The position numbers were made by a program, and so were the translations under genes. The notes beneath the pieces were generated by a model. The model was not told where the DNA came from. It was given only the letters and a program-made list of their open reading frames with translations, and did not search any database. 64,000 bases of DNA from Oceanobacillus arenosus (lineage in GTDB: Bacteria > Bacillota > Bacilli > Bacillales > Amphibacillaceae): the NCBI RefSeq assembly GCF_003369575.1, contig NZ_PIOC01000012.1, positions 62,001 through 126,000 on the forward strand, written 5' to 3'. Position 1 is the first letter of the stretch; each line of letters opens with the position of its first letter. Below, piece after piece: positions 1 through 11,169 of the stretch.

Positions 1-6
1 TTTATT

Positions 7-756
7 ATGGCAGCAATCTCGATGAAACAACTATTAGAAGCTGGCGTTCATTTCGGACATCAGACTCGTCGTTGGAATCCTAAGATGAAAAAATACATCT
101 TCACGGAGCGTAACGGAATTTATATCATTGACCTACAAAAAACAGTTAAGAAGGTTGATGAAGCTTATAACTTTGTTAAGGAAATCGCATCAAATGGTGG
201 TACAATCCTTTTCGTTGGTACTAAAAAACAAGCACAAGACTCAGTAAGAGACGAAGCAATTCGTTCTGGTATGTACTTTGTTAATCAACGTTGGTTAGGT
301 GGTACACTTACAAACTTCCAAACAATCCGTAAACGTATCAATCGTCTAAAAGATATTGAACGTATGGAAGAAGATGGAACATTTGAAGTATTACCTAAAA
401 AAGAAGTTGTAAATTTATTAAAAGAAAAAGATCGTTTAGTTAAATTCTTAGGTGGAATTAAAGAAATGACAAAGCTTCCAGATGCTTTGTTCATCGTTGA
501 CCCACGTAAAGAACGTATTGCGATCGCTGAAGCTCATAAATTAAACATTCCGATTATCGGAATTGTTGATACAAACTGTGATCCAGATGAAATCGATTAT
601 GTTATTCCAGCAAATGATGATGCTATTCGTGCTGTTAAACTTTTGACATCTAAAATGGCGGATGCTATTTTAGAAGTGAAACAAGAAGAAGAAGTTGAAG
701 AGCTTCCTGAAGAAGTTGTAACTGAAGAAGTTATTGCAGAAGCAGAACAAGCATAA
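7..756 (+). CDS. rpsB: 30S ribosomal protein S2
   Basis: Protein S2 is a late-assembling component of the 30S subunit, located on its back between head and body. The 249-residue product is full length, opens with the conserved [15 protein letters not shown] block (about residues 13-27), and ends in a Glu-rich acidic tail from about residue 222. It is followed by tsf, the usual pairing in bacteria. The ribosome binding site and promoter lie upstream of the window. The identification rests on clear family recognition. Confidence 0.98.
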   Translation: MAAISMKQLLEAGVHFGHQTRRWNPKMKKYIFTERNGIYIIDLQKTVKKVDEAYNFVKEIASNGGTILFVGTKKQAQDSVRDEAIRSGMYFVNQRWLGGTLTNFQTIRKRINRLKDIERMEEDGTFEVLPKKEVVNLLKEKDRLVKFLGGIKEMTKLPDALFIVDPRKERIAIAEAHKLNIPIIGIVDTNCDPDEIDYVIPANDDAIRAVKLLTSKMADAILEVKQEEEVEELPEEVVTEEVIAEAEQA

Positions 757-774
757 TCAAGCTTTTAGGTGATA

Positions 775-850
775 GGTAGGTTTCGTTACACGTATCTACC
801 AAAAAAAAGGTTAAGGTGATAAGAGGAGAGGAACCTTTTATCACCTTTTT
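775..850 (+). terminator. Hairpins and intrinsic terminator between rpsB and tsf
   Basis: A 10-bp stem (813-822 with 838-847) is followed by a T run at 846-850, the form of an intrinsic terminator. A smaller hairpin (775-781 with 794-800) lies just upstream and is followed by an A run. Because tsf follows without an obvious strong promoter, this probably lowers tsf transcription relative to rpsB instead of ending the operon completely. Confidence 0.7.
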
Positions 851-899
851 CAAAGAGTTTATTTAGAAGACATGAAGACATTAAAAGGAGGACAAGATC

Positions 900-1787
900 A
901 TGAATATTACTGCTAAAATGGTAAAAGAGTTACGTGAAAAGACTGGTGCGGGTATGATGGATTGTAAAAAAGCACTTCAACAAACAGAAGGTGACATCGA
1001 CAAAGCAATTGACTACCTTCGTGAAAACGGAATTGCAAAAGCCTCTAAAAAAGCAGACCGAATTGCTGCTGAAGGTGCTGCATATGTTGAAGTAGATAAT
1101 AATACTGCTGTACTTCTTGAAGTGAACTGTGAAACTGATTTTGTAACGAAAAACGATATGTTTAAAGATTTACTAGCAGAGTTAGGGAAACACTTAGTGA
1201 AAGAACAACCGGCAAACGTGGAAGAAGCATTACAACAAAAACTTCATGGTGAGGGTGAAACTGTAGAAACATTCATCAATGAAGCAGTAGCTAAGATCGG
1301 TGAAAAGATTTCTCTACGTCGTTTCGCAATCTTTAACAAAACAGATAATGATGCTTTTGGTGCTTACTTACATATGGGCGGAAACATCGGAGTTCTATCT
1401 GTACTTGAAGGAACAACAGACGAGCAATTAGCGAAAGATATCGCAATGCATGTTGCAGCTGTTAAGCCTAAATATGTTTCTCGTGATGCAGTTTCTGAAG
1501 AAGAAACAAATCATGAGCGTGAAATCTTAAAAGCACAAGCATTAAATGAAGGAAAACCCGAAAATATTGTTGAAAAAATGGTTGAAGGTCGTTTAAATAA
1601 ATTCTTTGAAGAAATTTGCCTTCTAGATCAAAGCTTCATTAAAGATCCAGATCAAAAGGTTAAAAAATATGTAGCAGATAAAGGTGCTACAGTTAAGTCC
1701 TTTGTTCGTTATGAAGTTGGTGAAGGATTAGAAAAACGCGAAGAAAACTTTGCTGAAGAAGTAATGAGCCAAATCAACAAGCAATAA
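900..1787 (+). CDS. tsf: Translation elongation factor Ts
   Basis: EF-Ts is the guanine nucleotide exchange factor that recharges EF-Tu with GTP in the cytoplasm. The N-terminal UBA-like domain carries the signature [19 protein letters not shown] (about residues 8-26), and the conserved [12 protein letters not shown] segment lies near residues 75-86. At 295 residues it matches the Bacillus length. The ATG is preceded by AAAAGGAGGA at the right spacing. It lies between rpsB and pyrH as in B. subtilis. Confidence 0.98.
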   Translation: MNITAKMVKELREKTGAGMMDCKKALQQTEGDIDKAIDYLRENGIAKASKKADRIAAEGAAYVEVDNNTAVLLEVNCETDFVTKNDMFKDLLAELGKHLVKEQPANVEEALQQKLHGEGETVETFINEAVAKIGEKISLRRFAIFNKTDNDAFGAYLHMGGNIGVLSVLEGTTDEQLAKDIAMHVAAVKPKYVSRDAVSEEETNHEREILKAQALNEGKPENIVEKMVEGRLNKFFEEICLLDQSFIKDPDQKVKKYVADKGATVKSFVRYEVGEGLEKREENFAEEVMSQINKQ

Positions 1788-1811
1788 GTAATTTAAATAT
1801 GGTTGTATTCT

Positions 1812-1842
1812 GAAATAGGGAACAAATTTTGTTCCCTATTTC
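1812..1842 (+). other. Perfect 12-bp hairpin between tsf and pyrH
   Basis: GAAATAGGGAAC (1812-1823) pairs perfectly with 1831-1842 around a 7-nt loop. No T run follows on either strand, so this is a weak terminator at best. It may be a transcript-stabilising or processing structure between tsf and pyrH. Confidence 0.55.
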
Positions 1843-1914
1843 AACATAACCCCATCAATTTTTGTGGGAGAGTTTAAATTACAAGGGAAAATATCAAGTT
1901 CTATGGAGGTAATT

Positions 1915-2637
1915 ATGACAACAGCAAAGTACCGTAGAATTGTCTTGAAATTAAGTGGGGAAGCCTTAAGTGGTGATCAAGATTATGGCATAAACCCTAA
2001 GACGATTAAATCAATTGCAGAACAAGTGAAAGAAGTAGTAGAATTAGGTGTAGAAGTAGCCATCGTTGTTGGTGGAGGAAACATTTGGCGTGGGAAAGTC
2101 GGAAGTGAAATGGGAATGGACCGTGCCTCAGCAGATTATATGGGAATGCTGGCAACAGTAATGAACTCCCTTGCACTGCAAGATGGGCTGGAAAACGTCG
2201 GTGTTGAAACTCGAGTACAAACATCAATTGAAATGCGTCAGGTTGCTGAACCATACATAAGAAGAAGAGCAATCAGACATTTAGAGAAGAAACGTGTTGT
2301 TATTTTCGCTGCTGGTACAGGGAATCCATATTTCTCTACTGACACGACTGCAGCATTAAGAGCTGCTGAAATCGAAGCAGAAGTAATCTTAATGGCGAAG
2401 AATAATGTTGATGGCGTTTATACAGCGGATCCTAAAATAGATAAAGATGCAACAAAATACGAAAGTTTATCCTATATGGAAATGTTGAATGAAGGTCTAG
2501 GCGTTATGGATGCAACAGCTTCATCACTAAGTATGGATAATGATATCCCATTAATTGTATTTTCTATCACAGAAGAAGGAAATATTAAAAAAGTTGTCGA
2601 AGGTGAAACAATCGGGACAACAATAAGGGGGAAATAA
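1915..2637 (+). CDS. pyrH: UMP kinase
   Basis: UMP kinase phosphorylates UMP to UDP with ATP in pyrimidine nucleotide synthesis and belongs to the amino acid kinase family. Visible motifs are the N-terminal KLSGEAL, the glycine-rich [10 protein letters not shown], and [20 protein letters not shown] in the nucleotide-binding region. I chose ATG 1915 over an in-frame GTG 51 bases upstream because GGAGGT sits just before it and the 240-residue product then starts like other PyrH proteins. The gap to frr is only 2 bases, so the two are probably co-transcribed. Confidence 0.97.
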   Translation: MTTAKYRRIVLKLSGEALSGDQDYGINPKTIKSIAEQVKEVVELGVEVAIVVGGGNIWRGKVGSEMGMDRASADYMGMLATVMNSLALQDGLENVGVETRVQTSIEMRQVAEPYIRRRAIRHLEKKRVVIFAAGTGNPYFSTDTTAALRAAEIEAEVILMAKNNVDGVYTADPKIDKDATKYESLSYMEMLNEGLGVMDATASSLSMDNDIPLIVFSITEEGNIKKVVEGETIGTTIRGK

Positions 2638-2639
2638 AT

Positions 2640-3197
2640 ATGTCAGATGTAGTTATGAACGAATTGAAGGATAAAATGGAACAAGCTGTTCAAGCTTTTT
2701 CAAAGAGTTTAGCAACAGTAAGAGCAGGACGCGCTAATCCAAGTATTTTGGATGGTGTAAACGTGGATTATTACGGTGCTGCAACACCTTTAAATCAAAT
2801 TGCTTCTATTTCAGCTGCGGAAGCAAGATTATTAGTAATCACACCATATGACAAAACTGCGATTAAAGATATTGAAAAAGCAATTCAAATCGCAGACCTT
2901 GGACTTACACCGTCAAATGATGGAAATGTTATTCGTATTAGTATTCCAGCACTTACGGAAGAAAGACGTAAAGATTTAGTTAAAGTTGTCGGTAAATATG
3001 CTGAAGAGTATCGTGTGCAGGTCAGAAATGTTCGTCGTGATGCTAATGAACAATTAAAAAAAGAAGAGAAGAATAGTGAAATCACAGAGGATGAATTAAG
3101 AAGCTCACAAGAAACAGTTCAAAAAGAAACTGATAATTTCATTGCGAAAATTGAACAGTTAGCAAAAGAAAAAGAACAAGAAATTATGGAAGTATAA
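2640..3197 (+). CDS. frr: Ribosome recycling factor
   Basis: RRF works with EF-G to split post-termination ribosomes. The 185-residue length is standard, and the characteristic [16 protein letters not shown] segment (about residues 24-39) and the coiled-coil helices of domain I are clear. The gene starts 2 bases after the pyrH stop, using the AAGGGGG at the end of pyrH as ribosome binding site. A terminator at 3351-3374 closes the operon downstream. Confidence 0.98.
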   Translation: MSDVVMNELKDKMEQAVQAFSKSLATVRAGRANPSILDGVNVDYYGAATPLNQIASISAAEARLLVITPYDKTAIKDIEKAIQIADLGLTPSNDGNVIRISIPALTEERRKDLVKVVGKYAEEYRVQVRNVRRDANEQLKKEEKNSEITEDELRSSQETVQKETDNFIAKIEQLAKEKEQEIMEV

Positions 3198-3350
3198 TAT
3201 CAAGATCCTATGTAGGAAGTCTTGCTACAGCTTGAGTACTTGAGCTGGACATGTCCTAACTTGTTGCGAAATATAAAAGGTCATTCTAATATAAAAAGTG
3301 AATTCCACCTTTATTTATTCCTTGTTTAAGTGTAAAATAATATAAGAATA

Positions 3351-3374
3351 GCCCTCTTGTATAAGGGGGCTTTT
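3351..3374 (+). terminator. Intrinsic terminator after frr
   Basis: GCCCTCTT (3351-3358) pairs with AAGGGGGC (3363-3370), with one G-U pair, around a 4-nt loop, followed by TTTT. It ends the rpsB-tsf-pyrH-frr transcript. Confidence 0.8.
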
Positions 3375-3460
3375 GTATTTTTATCCTCTACTCGTTATAA
3401 TAAAATGAATTGAATGTTATAATGGACAGGATGAACGGTGGAACGTTTACTTATAAGTGC

Positions 3461-3486
3461 AACTAAGGCTGAAACCCTAGTTTTTT
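3461..3486 (+). terminator. Short hairpin with T6 upstream of uppS
   Basis: AACTA (3461-3465) pairs with TAGTT (3478-3482), and GG with CC inside, giving a weak interrupted stem ahead of T6. It lies about 125 bases before uppS and just after a possible -10 box. It may be a leader attenuator or a leftover terminator. Confidence 0.45.
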
Positions 3487-3609
3487 CCCTTTTGAAGTCG
3501 CATTGATGGCACTGTAATATAAACTTTACGCGTACTATAATTCCTTATTCATTCATAATAATTATGTAAGAGGAAGACGTATTCAATCAACAAATGCGGA
3601 GGACAAACA

Positions 3610-4374
3610 ATGGCGATGAAAATTCCATTTTTTAAAAGTAAACAAATCGAACAACAAGAACAAGGAGATGCCTTAGAAAATATTCCAAATCATGTCGCAA
3701 TTATTATGGATGGAAATGGACGTTGGGCAGAGAAACGAGGATTACCTCGTATTGCTGGACATCAGGCAGGTGTAAAGACAGTGAATAACATTGTAAAAGC
3801 AGCTGTTGATGCAAATATACAAATTCTTACTCTATACGCTTTTTCAACCGAAAATTGGAATAGACCAAAATCAGAGATTGACTTTATTATGAAATTACCA
3901 AAGGAGTTTTTACATATATATCTTCCAGGACTAATTGATAATAATGTAAAAATTAACATGATTGGTGAAATTTCGGCGCTGCCGAAGCATACGCAAGAAG
4001 CAGTTCAATATGCGATTAATAAAACGAAAGATAATGATGGCCTACTTTTAAATTTTGCGCTTAACTATGGAAGTAGATCGGAAATTATGCGCGCGGTTAA
4101 GCAAATGATGACCGATATTGATTGTTCGAAACTATCGATTGATTCGATAGATGAGAAGGTCTTTTCAGAATACCTTTATACGCATAATTTGACAGATCCA
4201 GACTTATTAATTCGTACAAGTGGCGAACAACGTCTAAGTAATTTTTTATTATGGCAATTAGCTTACACAGAGTTTTGGTTTACAGATGTATTATGGCCTG
4301 ATTTTACTAAAGAAGTATTTGGACAAGCGTTGGACGAATATCAACAACGCAAAAGACGCTATGGAGGTATATAA
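3610..4374 (+). CDS. uppS: Isoprenyl transferase (undecaprenyl diphosphate synthase)
   Basis: UppS condenses isopentenyl diphosphate onto farnesyl diphosphate to make the C55 lipid carrier for peptidoglycan and teichoic acid precursors. The cis-prenyltransferase signature IIMDGNGRWA (about residues 31-40) holds the catalytic Asp, and the C-terminal signature RTSGEQRLSNFLLWQLAYTE is intact. Length is 254 residues. GCGGAGGA precedes the ATG by 7 bases. It is paired with cdsA as in other Firmicutes, linking isoprenoid carrier and phospholipid synthesis. Confidence 0.97.
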   Translation: MAMKIPFFKSKQIEQQEQGDALENIPNHVAIIMDGNGRWAEKRGLPRIAGHQAGVKTVNNIVKAAVDANIQILTLYAFSTENWNRPKSEIDFIMKLPKEFLHIYLPGLIDNNVKINMIGEISALPKHTQEAVQYAINKTKDNDGLLLNFALNYGSRSEIMRAVKQMMTDIDCSKLSIDSIDEKVFSEYLYTHNLTDPDLLIRTSGEQRLSNFLLWQLAYTEFWFTDVLWPDFTKEVFGQALDEYQQRKRRYGGI

Positions 4375-4389
4375 GGTGGGGAAAGACTT

Positions 4390-5181
4390 ATGAAGCAAAG
4401 AACAATCACAGCAATATTGGCCCTAATTGTATTCGTACCCTTTGTTATCATCGGCGGGTGGCCATTTAAAATATTCGTTGCCACTTTGGCAACAATCAGT
4501 TTATTTGAGCTTGTTCGGATGAGAAAAAACAGTGGATATTGGATTAGTTTTATTTTAGCAGTACTACTGCTTTGGGTCATATTACTATATAACCAATCAG
4601 AAATCTTATCATTCCTCGTACTATCTGAACTGGAAATGATAACAATCATTATTTTACTATTATTATCCTACATTGTCTTAGTAAAAAATAAATTTACTTT
4701 TGACGATGCCGGCTTTACTCTACTAGCAACCTTTTATGTTGGATTAGGATTCTATTATCTAATGGAAACAAGGGATGGCGTGAATGGTCTAAGTAATATA
4801 TTTTTTGCTTTCTTCATTATTTGGTCAACAGACACTGGCGCATACCTCTTCGGGCGCGCTTTTGGTAAACGAAAATTATGGCCAACAATTAGCCCAAATA
4901 AAACAGTCGAAGGTGCAATCGGTGGAATCTTGCTTGCATGTATTGTAGCGATTGTATTTCATCTCATACAACCATTTCCACATTCTTTACTTACTGTCAT
5001 TGGCGTTACAATAGTTGCCTCTATTTTTGGACAAATTGGTGATCTTGTAGAATCTGCAATGAAACGAAATTATGGTGTAAAGGATTCAGGGAAAATCCTT
5101 CCTGGTCATGGTGGGATTTTAGACAGATTTGACAGTTTATTATTTGTCTTACCATTACTACATATTATCCAGTTTTTGTAA
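4390..5181 (+). CDS. cdsA: Phosphatidate cytidylyltransferase
   Basis: CdsA makes CDP-diacylglycerol from phosphatidic acid and CTP, the branch point of membrane phospholipid synthesis. It is an integral membrane protein with several hydrophobic helices across 263 residues. The family signature is clear near the C terminus: SAMKR, then KDSGKILPGHGG and LDRFDS. Translation starts 15 bases after the uppS stop. In B. subtilis dxr follows directly; here the next gene is rseP. Confidence 0.97.
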   Translation: MKQRTITAILALIVFVPFVIIGGWPFKIFVATLATISLFELVRMRKNSGYWISFILAVLLLWVILLYNQSEILSFLVLSELEMITIIILLLLSYIVLVKNKFTFDDAGFTLLATFYVGLGFYYLMETRDGVNGLSNIFFAFFIIWSTDTGAYLFGRAFGKRKLWPTISPNKTVEGAIGGILLACIVAIVFHLIQPFPHSLLTVIGVTIVASIFGQIGDLVESAMKRNYGVKDSGKILPGHGGILDRFDSLLFVLPLLHIIQFL

Positions 5182-5278
5182 GTGACATGACTTTAGGCTT
5201 GTACAATTTAATATTATACGTTTAAATTTACTTATATCTAATTGCTTATCCAATTCCAATTAAAGGATGGTGCTACTT

Positions 5279-6553
5279 TTGACCACTATTATCGCGTTTA
5301 TATTAATGTTTGGTTTATTAGTGTTTATTCACGAGTGGGGACACATGATTTTTGCAAAACGTGCTGGAATGCTTGTGCGTGAATTTGCAATTGGTTTTGG
5401 ACCAAAAGTTTTGTCATTCACGAGAAATGAAACATTGTACACAATACGCTTAATTCCGGCTGGCGGATATGTTCGTGTAGCTGGTGAAGACCCTGAGATT
5501 ATTGAACTAAAGCCTGGACACCATATTGGGCTAGAATTTAATCAAGCAGGTAAAGTTGATAAAATAATTGTAAATAATAAATCAAAACATCCGAATGCAA
5601 GAGTTATCGAGGTAGAGCGTGTAGACTTAGATCATCAGTTAATCATTGAAGGCTATGAAATTGATGAAGAGAGTGAGTTGCTCCGTTTCGATGTTGACGA
5701 AAAAGCATTTTTTATCATGGATGAAAAAGAAACACAAATAGCACCATATAATCGACAATTCGCATCAAAAACACCTGGACAGAGGGCAATGCAATTGTTT
5801 GCTGGTCCAATGATGAATTTCATACTTGCGATTGTTATCTTCATTATATTAGGTTTAATTCAAGGTGTACCAGTTGATGAAGCGCGTATGGGTAAAATTC
5901 TACCAAATACACCTGCAGAAGAAGCAGGGCTTCAACCAAATGATGAGGTTATCCAAATTGAAGAACAATCCATTTCAACCTGGGAAGAGTTTACAAGTGT
6001 TGTAAGAGATAACCCTGGTCAAGAAATTGATCTCATGATAGTAAGAGATGGACAAGAGGAAGCGATAACGCTTATTCCGAATGAGAAGGAATCAGTTGAT
6101 CAGAAGGGCGAATCAATTACCATTGGGCAAATTGGTGTATATCAAGCAACCGAAAAGTCTGTATTAGGTACGTTAAAAAATGGATTTATCCAGACCTATG
6201 ATATAACGAAATTAGTATTAACAAACTTAATGATGTTAATCACTGGACAGGTTTCCATTGACATGCTTTCAGGTCCTGTTGGAATTTATGATGCAACAGA
6301 TCAAGTTGTTCAAACAGGATTTATGAATTTACTGTTATGGACAGCAATGTTAAGTGTTAATCTAGGAATTGTTAACCTAGTTCCTTTACCAGCACTTGAT
6401 GGTGGGCGTTTACTGTTTGTTGCAATTGAAGCGATTCGCGGCAAACCAGTACCTCCAGAAAAAGAAGGGGTCTTTCATTTTGTAGGATTTGCATTACTAA
6501 TGCTCTTAATGATTGTTGTAACATGGAATGATATCCAACGTCTATTCCTTTAG
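5279..6553 (+). CDS. rseP: Site-2 intramembrane zinc metalloprotease RseP/RasP
   Basis: This membrane protease cleaves substrates within the bilayer; in B. subtilis RasP completes degradation of the anti-sigma factor RsiW and clears signal peptides. The active-site HEWGH lies at residues 18-22 in the first membrane helix, a PDZ domain spans about residues 195-275, and the third zinc ligand motif NLVPLPALDGGRL is near residue 375. I prefer TTG 5279 to ATG 5267: AAAGGATGG abuts the ATG but sits about 8 bases before the TTG, and the 424-residue product aligns well with RasP. It is flanked by cdsA and polC without dxr or proS. Confidence 0.95.
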   Translation: MTTIIAFILMFGLLVFIHEWGHMIFAKRAGMLVREFAIGFGPKVLSFTRNETLYTIRLIPAGGYVRVAGEDPEIIELKPGHHIGLEFNQAGKVDKIIVNNKSKHPNARVIEVERVDLDHQLIIEGYEIDEESELLRFDVDEKAFFIMDEKETQIAPYNRQFASKTPGQRAMQLFAGPMMNFILAIVIFIILGLIQGVPVDEARMGKILPNTPAEEAGLQPNDEVIQIEEQSISTWEEFTSVVRDNPGQEIDLMIVRDGQEEAITLIPNEKESVDQKGESITIGQIGVYQATEKSVLGTLKNGFIQTYDITKLVLTNLMMLITGQVSIDMLSGPVGIYDATDQVVQTGFMNLLLWTAMLSVNLGIVNLVPLPALDGGRLLFVAIEAIRGKPVPPEKEGVFHFVGFALLMLLMIVVTWNDIQRLFL

Positions 6554-6568
6554 AAGAAATTAAACTTT

Positions 6569-6604
6569 GAAACCCTTGTCTTATTACTGGCAAGGGTTTC
6601 AGGT
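6569..6604 (+). terminator. Hairpin between rseP and polC
   Basis: GAAACCCTTG (6569-6578) pairs perfectly with 6591-6600 around a 12-nt loop. The downstream T run is poor (AGGTATTATA), so termination is likely partial. Confidence 0.6.
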
Positions 6605-6638
6605 ATTATACCGTTATATATGAGCAGGAGGGCTAACA

Positions 6639-9600
6639 ATGGATATTTCAAAAAAGGACAAAATGCATTATTTATTACAGCAGCTCCAAATCCCCGAGGA
6701 ATACCGCAAGCTATATTTTAATGAGAGCTATTTAGAGAAATTAGAAGTATTTAAGAAAACAAAAACGTGGCATTTTCATATTCATGTGGAAAAGGTTCTG
6801 CCAGCTAATATGTACTTGTCGCTAAAGGCCAAACTAAAGGAAACCTTTCAACAAATTGCTGGCATCGACATCACGATAACTGCCGATGATAAAGCATGTA
6901 CAGGAGAAATGATTACAGGTTATTGGAAAAACTATATTACATCCATTACAAACCTATCTCCAGCATATCGAGATTTAGTGCAAAATCAAGCGCCTGCAGT
7001 TAACGGTAATAAGATTATGTTAACTGCAAGGAATGGTGCTGAAGCAAATGCACTGAAAAAACGACTTGAGGCAGACTTTAATCTATATTGTAAAAAAATA
7101 GGGACACTGGCATATTCGTTGGAAATAGAAGTGAAGAAGAATTTAGCAGATATTGAGAAATTCAAAGAACAAAAGGCAAAAGAAGATCAGCAGATTGTAC
7201 TTAAAACTGTTCAGGAAAAAGAAAAACGTGACCAAGAAAAAGTAAGTCATGAAAATCAACCATTACAGCTTGGCTATAAAATTCAAGATGAACCAATCCA
7301 AATGGAACAAATTCAGGATGAAGAACGTCGTGTAACAGTACAAGGTTATATCTTTTCTGTTGAAGTACGGGAATTGCGATCTGGCAGAAGCTTATTAATT
7401 GTTAAAGCAACAGATTATACAGATTCATTGCAAATCAAGAAATTTTCTAACGGTGATGATGATGTTGCCCAATTTAAATCTGTCAAAGAAGGCATGTGGA
7501 TTAAAGCAAGGGGAAGCATCCAGACAGACATGTATTCAAATGAGCTAGCGATGATGGCTAATGATATCCATGAAATTAAAGTGGAACAACGTAAAGATGA
7601 AGCAAAGGAAAATGAGAAACGTGTCGAATTACACGCACATACAACAATGAGTCAAATGGATGCTGTTGTTTCACCAAGTGCTCTAGTTACTCAGGCTGCA
7701 AAGTGGGGACATAAAGCAATTGCCATCACAGACCATGCGGGTGTTCAAGGTTTCCCAGATGCATATGCAGCAGGAAAAAAGAACGAGATTAAAGTATTGT
7801 ATGGAGTAGAAGCAAATTTAGTTGATGATGGTGTTCCAATTGCATATAACGAGAAGGACATCGGGCTAGAAGAAGCTACCTATATTGTATTTGACGTCGA
7901 AACAACGGGCCTGTCAGCTGTATATGATACGATAATTGAGCTTGCTGCTGTGAAAATTCATAAAGGTGAAATTATGGACCGATTCGAGGCATTTGCCAAT
8001 CCGCATCATCCCTTATCTGATACGACAATAGAATTAACTGGAATTACTGATGATATGGTGAAAGATGCACCAGAGGTTGATGAGGTCATACGGGATTTCC
8101 ATGAATGGATGGGGGATGATATCCTCGTCGCACATAATGCAAGTTTTGATATGGGATTCTTGAATCAGGCGTTAAGCAGAATTAATTATGACAACGCGGT
8201 AAATCCTGTTGTTGACACATTAGAATTAGCTCGTTTTCTTTTCCCAGAATTGAAAAACCATCGCCTAAATACACTGTGTAAGCATCTCGATATTGAGCTT
8301 ACACAGCACCACAGAGCAATTTATGATGCCGAAGCAACCGGTTATTTACTTTGGAAACTCGTCCAGAAGTTGTTAAATCAAGAGATTATCAATCATAACC
8401 AATTGAATAATCATATGGGTGAAGGGAATGCATATCAGCGCTCACGTCCGTTCCACTGTATTTTGCTGGCACAGACGGATGAAGGATTGAAGAATCTTTA
8501 TAAGCTTGTTTCCTATGCACATATTGATTATTTCTATCGTGTGCCAAGACTACCAAGATCCGTTTTGCAAAAGCACCGGGACGGGTTATTGGTTGGGACT
8601 GCGTGTGATCGTGGGGAAGTATTTGAAACGATGATGCAAAAATCAGCCGATGAAGCAGAGCGTGTTGCTGCATTTTATGACTATATTGAAGTACAGCCGC
8701 CGACAAACTATGTCCATCTAATCGAAAAAGATCTCGTACAAAATGAAGCACAGGTCATGGATATTATTTCCAATATTGTTGCGATGGGCGACCGGATGAA
8801 TAAAACAGTAGTTGCAACGGGAAATGTCCATTATATTGACGAGCATGATAAACAATATCGACAAATCCTTATCTCATCGCAAGCCGGAAATCCTTTAAGT
8901 CGTCAAACGTTGCCTGACACACCTTTCCGTACGACGAATGAAATGTTGGAGTGTTTCCAGTTCTTAGGAGAAGAAAAGGCATATGAAATCGTCGTGACCA
9001 ATCCTAATCAGCTTGCAGATGACATCGAAGAGCTTTCTCCGGTTAAAGATGGACTGTATACTCCTACCATTGATGGTGCTGAACAGGAAATGCGTGATCT
9101 TTGTTATACGAATGCGAAGCGAATATATGGTGAACCGGTTCCGAAAATTGTCGTAGATCGCCTAGAAAAGGAATTGGAGAGTATTATCGGTCATGGATTT
9201 GCTGTAATTTACTTAATTTCCCATAAACTAGTGAAAAAATCACTTGATGATGGTTATCTCGTTGGTTCGCGTGGGTCTGTTGGATCGTCACTTGTAGCCA
9301 CGATGTCAGAGATAACAGAGGTAAATCCGCTCGTACCACATTATGTTTGTCCAGAATGTCAATATAATGAATTTATTACAGATGGTTCTGTCGGAAGTGG
9401 TTTTGATTTACCGGATAAAAGCTGTCCAAATTGTAATACACCTTTGAAAAAAGATGGACATGATATCCCGTTTGAAACATTCCTTGGCTTCAAGGGGGAT
9501 AAAGTACCAGATATTGATTTAAATTTCTCTGGAGATTACCAATCACGAGCACATAATTATACGAAGGTATTATTTGGTGAGGATAAAGTTTTCCGAGCGG

Positions 9601-10928
9601 GAACGATTGGAACGGTTGCAGAAAAAACTGCATATGGCTATGTAAAAGGCTATGCGTCTGATAAACAAGTAGTCTATAAAAATGCGGAAATTGATCGTTT
9701 AGTAAAAGGCAGTACAGGGGTAAAACGAACAACTGGACAGCATCCAGGGGGGATCATCGTTGTACCAGAGGATAAGGAAATTTTTGATTTTACACCAATT
9801 CAATTCCCAGCTGATGATCGTAATAGTGAATGGAAAACGACACATTTCGACTTCCATTCCATCCATGATAATTTATTGAAGCTCGATATACTCGGTCATG
9901 ATGATCCGACCGTAATTCGGATGCTGCAGGATTTAAGTGGGATTGATCCTAAAACGATTCCAACGGATGATCCAGATGTATTTAAACTATTTTCTGGTAC
10001 GGAAGCACTTGGTGTTACATCTGAACAAATTAATAGTAAAACAGGCACGTTGGGACTGCCTGAATTTGGAACAAAATTTGTTCGGCAAATGCTGGAAGAT
10101 ACGAAGCCATCAACATTTGCAGAACTATTAATCATTTCTGGGTTATCCCATGGTACAGATGTATGGCTTGGGAATGCCCAGGATCTAATCAATGATGGCA
10201 CCTGTGTTCTAACAGAGGTTATCGGTTGTCGTGATGATATTATGGTATACCTTATCCACAAAGGTTTGGAAGCGTCATTGGCATTTAAAATCATGGAATC
10301 CGTCCGTAAAGGGAAAGGATTACAAGATGAATGGATAGTCGAAATGCGGAAAAACAATGTTCCTAACTGGTATATTGAGTCCTGTAAAAAGATTAAATAT
10401 ATGTTTCCGAAAGCACATGCTGCTGCATATGCATTAAATGCAATCCGGATTGCATATTTTAAAGTGCATTATCCAATTTATTTCTATGCTGCATATTTCA
10501 CGGTTCGAGCAGATGATTTTGATTTAGAGACAATGGCGAAAGGTTCAGAGGCAATTCGAAAACAGATTCAAGGTATTGCTGTAAAAGGTAATGATGCCTC
10601 ACCGAAAGAGAAGAACTTATTAACCGTTTTAGAACTTGCACTCGAAATGTGTGAGCGTGGACTATCATTCAAAAAAGTGGATCTATATAAATCAAGTGCA
10701 ACTGAATTTGTTGTTGATGGGGACAGTTTAATCCCACCGTTTAATGCAATCGATGGATTAGGTACCAATGCGGCATTAAACATCGTTAAAGCAAGAGAAG
10801 AAGGCGAGTTCCTATCGAAAGAAGATTTACGTGAGCGTAGTAAGATATCCAAAACTGTATTAGAATATCTCGATAACATGGGCTGCCTAGAAGGAATGGA
10901 AGAGAAAAACCAACTTTCTTTGTTCTAA
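6639..10928 (+). CDS. polC: DNA polymerase III alpha subunit, PolC type
   Basis: PolC is the main replicative DNA polymerase of low-G+C Firmicutes, with built-in 3'-5' proofreading. In the 1429-residue chain I see an OB-fold region (about 230-310), the PHP domain starting at [13 protein letters not shown] (about 328) and split by the DEDD exonuclease starting at [11 protein letters not shown] (about 416). A zinc site (CPEC...CPNC, about 905-930) and the polymerase core motifs SRGSVGSS and [12 protein letters not shown] follow. The C terminus ends in QLSLF, a typical beta-clamp-binding motif. AGGAGGG precedes the ATG. proS, normally just upstream, is absent. Confidence 0.98.
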   Translation: MDISKKDKMHYLLQQLQIPEEYRKLYFNESYLEKLEVFKKTKTWHFHIHVEKVLPANMYLSLKAKLKETFQQIAGIDITITADDKACTGEMITGYWKNYITSITNLSPAYRDLVQNQAPAVNGNKIMLTARNGAEANALKKRLEADFNLYCKKIGTLAYSLEIEVKKNLADIEKFKEQKAKEDQQIVLKTVQEKEKRDQEKVSHENQPLQLGYKIQDEPIQMEQIQDEERRVTVQGYIFSVEVRELRSGRSLLIVKATDYTDSLQIKKFSNGDDDVAQFKSVKEGMWIKARGSIQTDMYSNELAMMANDIHEIKVEQRKDEAKENEKRVELHAHTTMSQMDAVVSPSALVTQAAKWGHKAIAITDHAGVQGFPDAYAAGKKNEIKVLYGVEANLVDDGVPIAYNEKDIGLEEATYIVFDVETTGLSAVYDTIIELAAVKIHKGEIMDRFEAFANPHHPLSDTTIELTGITDDMVKDAPEVDEVIRDFHEWMGDDILVAHNASFDMGFLNQALSRINYDNAVNPVVDTLELARFLFPELKNHRLNTLCKHLDIELTQHHRAIYDAEATGYLLWKLVQKLLNQEIINHNQLNNHMGEGNAYQRSRPFHCILLAQTDEGLKNLYKLVSYAHIDYFYRVPRLPRSVLQKHRDGLLVGTACDRGEVFETMMQKSADEAERVAAFYDYIEVQPPTNYVHLIEKDLVQNEAQVMDIISNIVAMGDRMNKTVVATGNVHYIDEHDKQYRQILISSQAGNPLSRQTLPDTPFRTTNEMLECFQFLGEEKAYEIVVTNPNQLADDIEELSPVKDGLYTPTIDGAEQEMRDLCYTNAKRIYGEPVPKIVVDRLEKELESIIGHGFAVIYLISHKLVKKSLDDGYLVGSRGSVGSSLVATMSEITEVNPLVPHYVCPECQYNEFITDGSVGSGFDLPDKSCPNCNTPLKKDGHDIPFETFLGFKGDKVPDIDLNFSGDYQSRAHNYTKVLFGEDKVFRAGTIGTVAEKTAYGYVKGYASDKQVVYKNAEIDRLVKGSTGVKRTTGQHPGGIIVVPEDKEIFDFTPIQFPADDRNSEWKTTHFDFHSIHDNLLKLDILGHDDPTVIRMLQDLSGIDPKTIPTDDPDVFKLFSGTEALGVTSEQINSKTGTLGLPEFGTKFVRQMLEDTKPSTFAELLIISGLSHGTDVWLGNAQDLINDGTCVLTEVIGCRDDIMVYLIHKGLEASLAFKIMESVRKGKGLQDEWIVEMRKNNVPNWYIESCKKIKYMFPKAHAAAYALNAIRIAYFKVHYPIYFYAAYFTVRADDFDLETMAKGSEAIRKQIQGIAVKGNDASPKEKNLLTVLELALEMCERGLSFKKVDLYKSSATEFVVDGDSLIPPFNAIDGLGTNAALNIVKAREEGEFLSKEDLRERSKISKTVLEYLDNMGCLEGMEEKNQLSLF

Positions 10929-11052
10929 TTATAATTTCGTCTGTAGCCATTGTTGATTGGGAATGTACTGCTGATTTCCGAAGCCGTAAGACACGTTCAA
11001 GTCCTCCTTGCTATTAGAAATCAGCCTATACAACGCGCAAAATTGGTAAATC

Positions 11053-11081
11053 TTGCATCGATACTATGTTTGTGATATAAT
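11053..11081 (+). promoter_or_regulatory. Sigma-A promoter for the rimP-nusA-infB operon
   Basis: TTGCAT (11053-11058) and a perfect TATAAT (11076-11081) are separated by exactly 17 bases. It lies about 200 bases upstream of rimP and ahead of two leader hairpins. Confidence 0.75.
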
Positions 11082-11111
11082 AATCTCTGGTAAGTAATGA
11101 TACGGACAGTC

Positions 11112-11139
11112 AAAGAGTGGGTGAAAACCCACTCTTTCT
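11112..11139 (+). terminator. Leader hairpin 1 (attenuator candidate)
   Basis: AAAGAGTGGGT (11112-11122) pairs perfectly with 11127-11137 around a GAAA tetraloop and runs into TTTCTT. It begins about 25 bases after the predicted transcription start, so it is a leader terminator of the rimP operon, though it could also end read-through from polC. Confidence 0.7.
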
Positions 11140-11169
11140 TCATAGTTCTATTCCACACTGACAAAAGAT

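Larger units (their letters stand above)
3198..3609 (+). other. frr-uppS intergenic region without a gene
   Basis: This 412-base gap has no credible coding sequence. It contains the frr terminator (3351-3374) and a second short hairpin before T6 (3461-3486). A TATAAT box lies at 3418-3423, but no convincing -35 is visible 17 bases upstream. The arrangement of terminator, possible -10, then a second terminator-like hairpin before uppS could be an attenuated leader, but I cannot assign a class. Confidence 0.5.

Noticed and set aside
3198-3609. T-box or known riboswitch before uppS
   Set aside because: No T-box sequence (TGGNACCGCG type), no recognised aptamer core, and no tRNA-related downstream gene.
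9896-10357. 153-codon open frame on the - strand inside polC
   Set aside because: Antisense to the conserved polymerase core with no independent start signal or family match.
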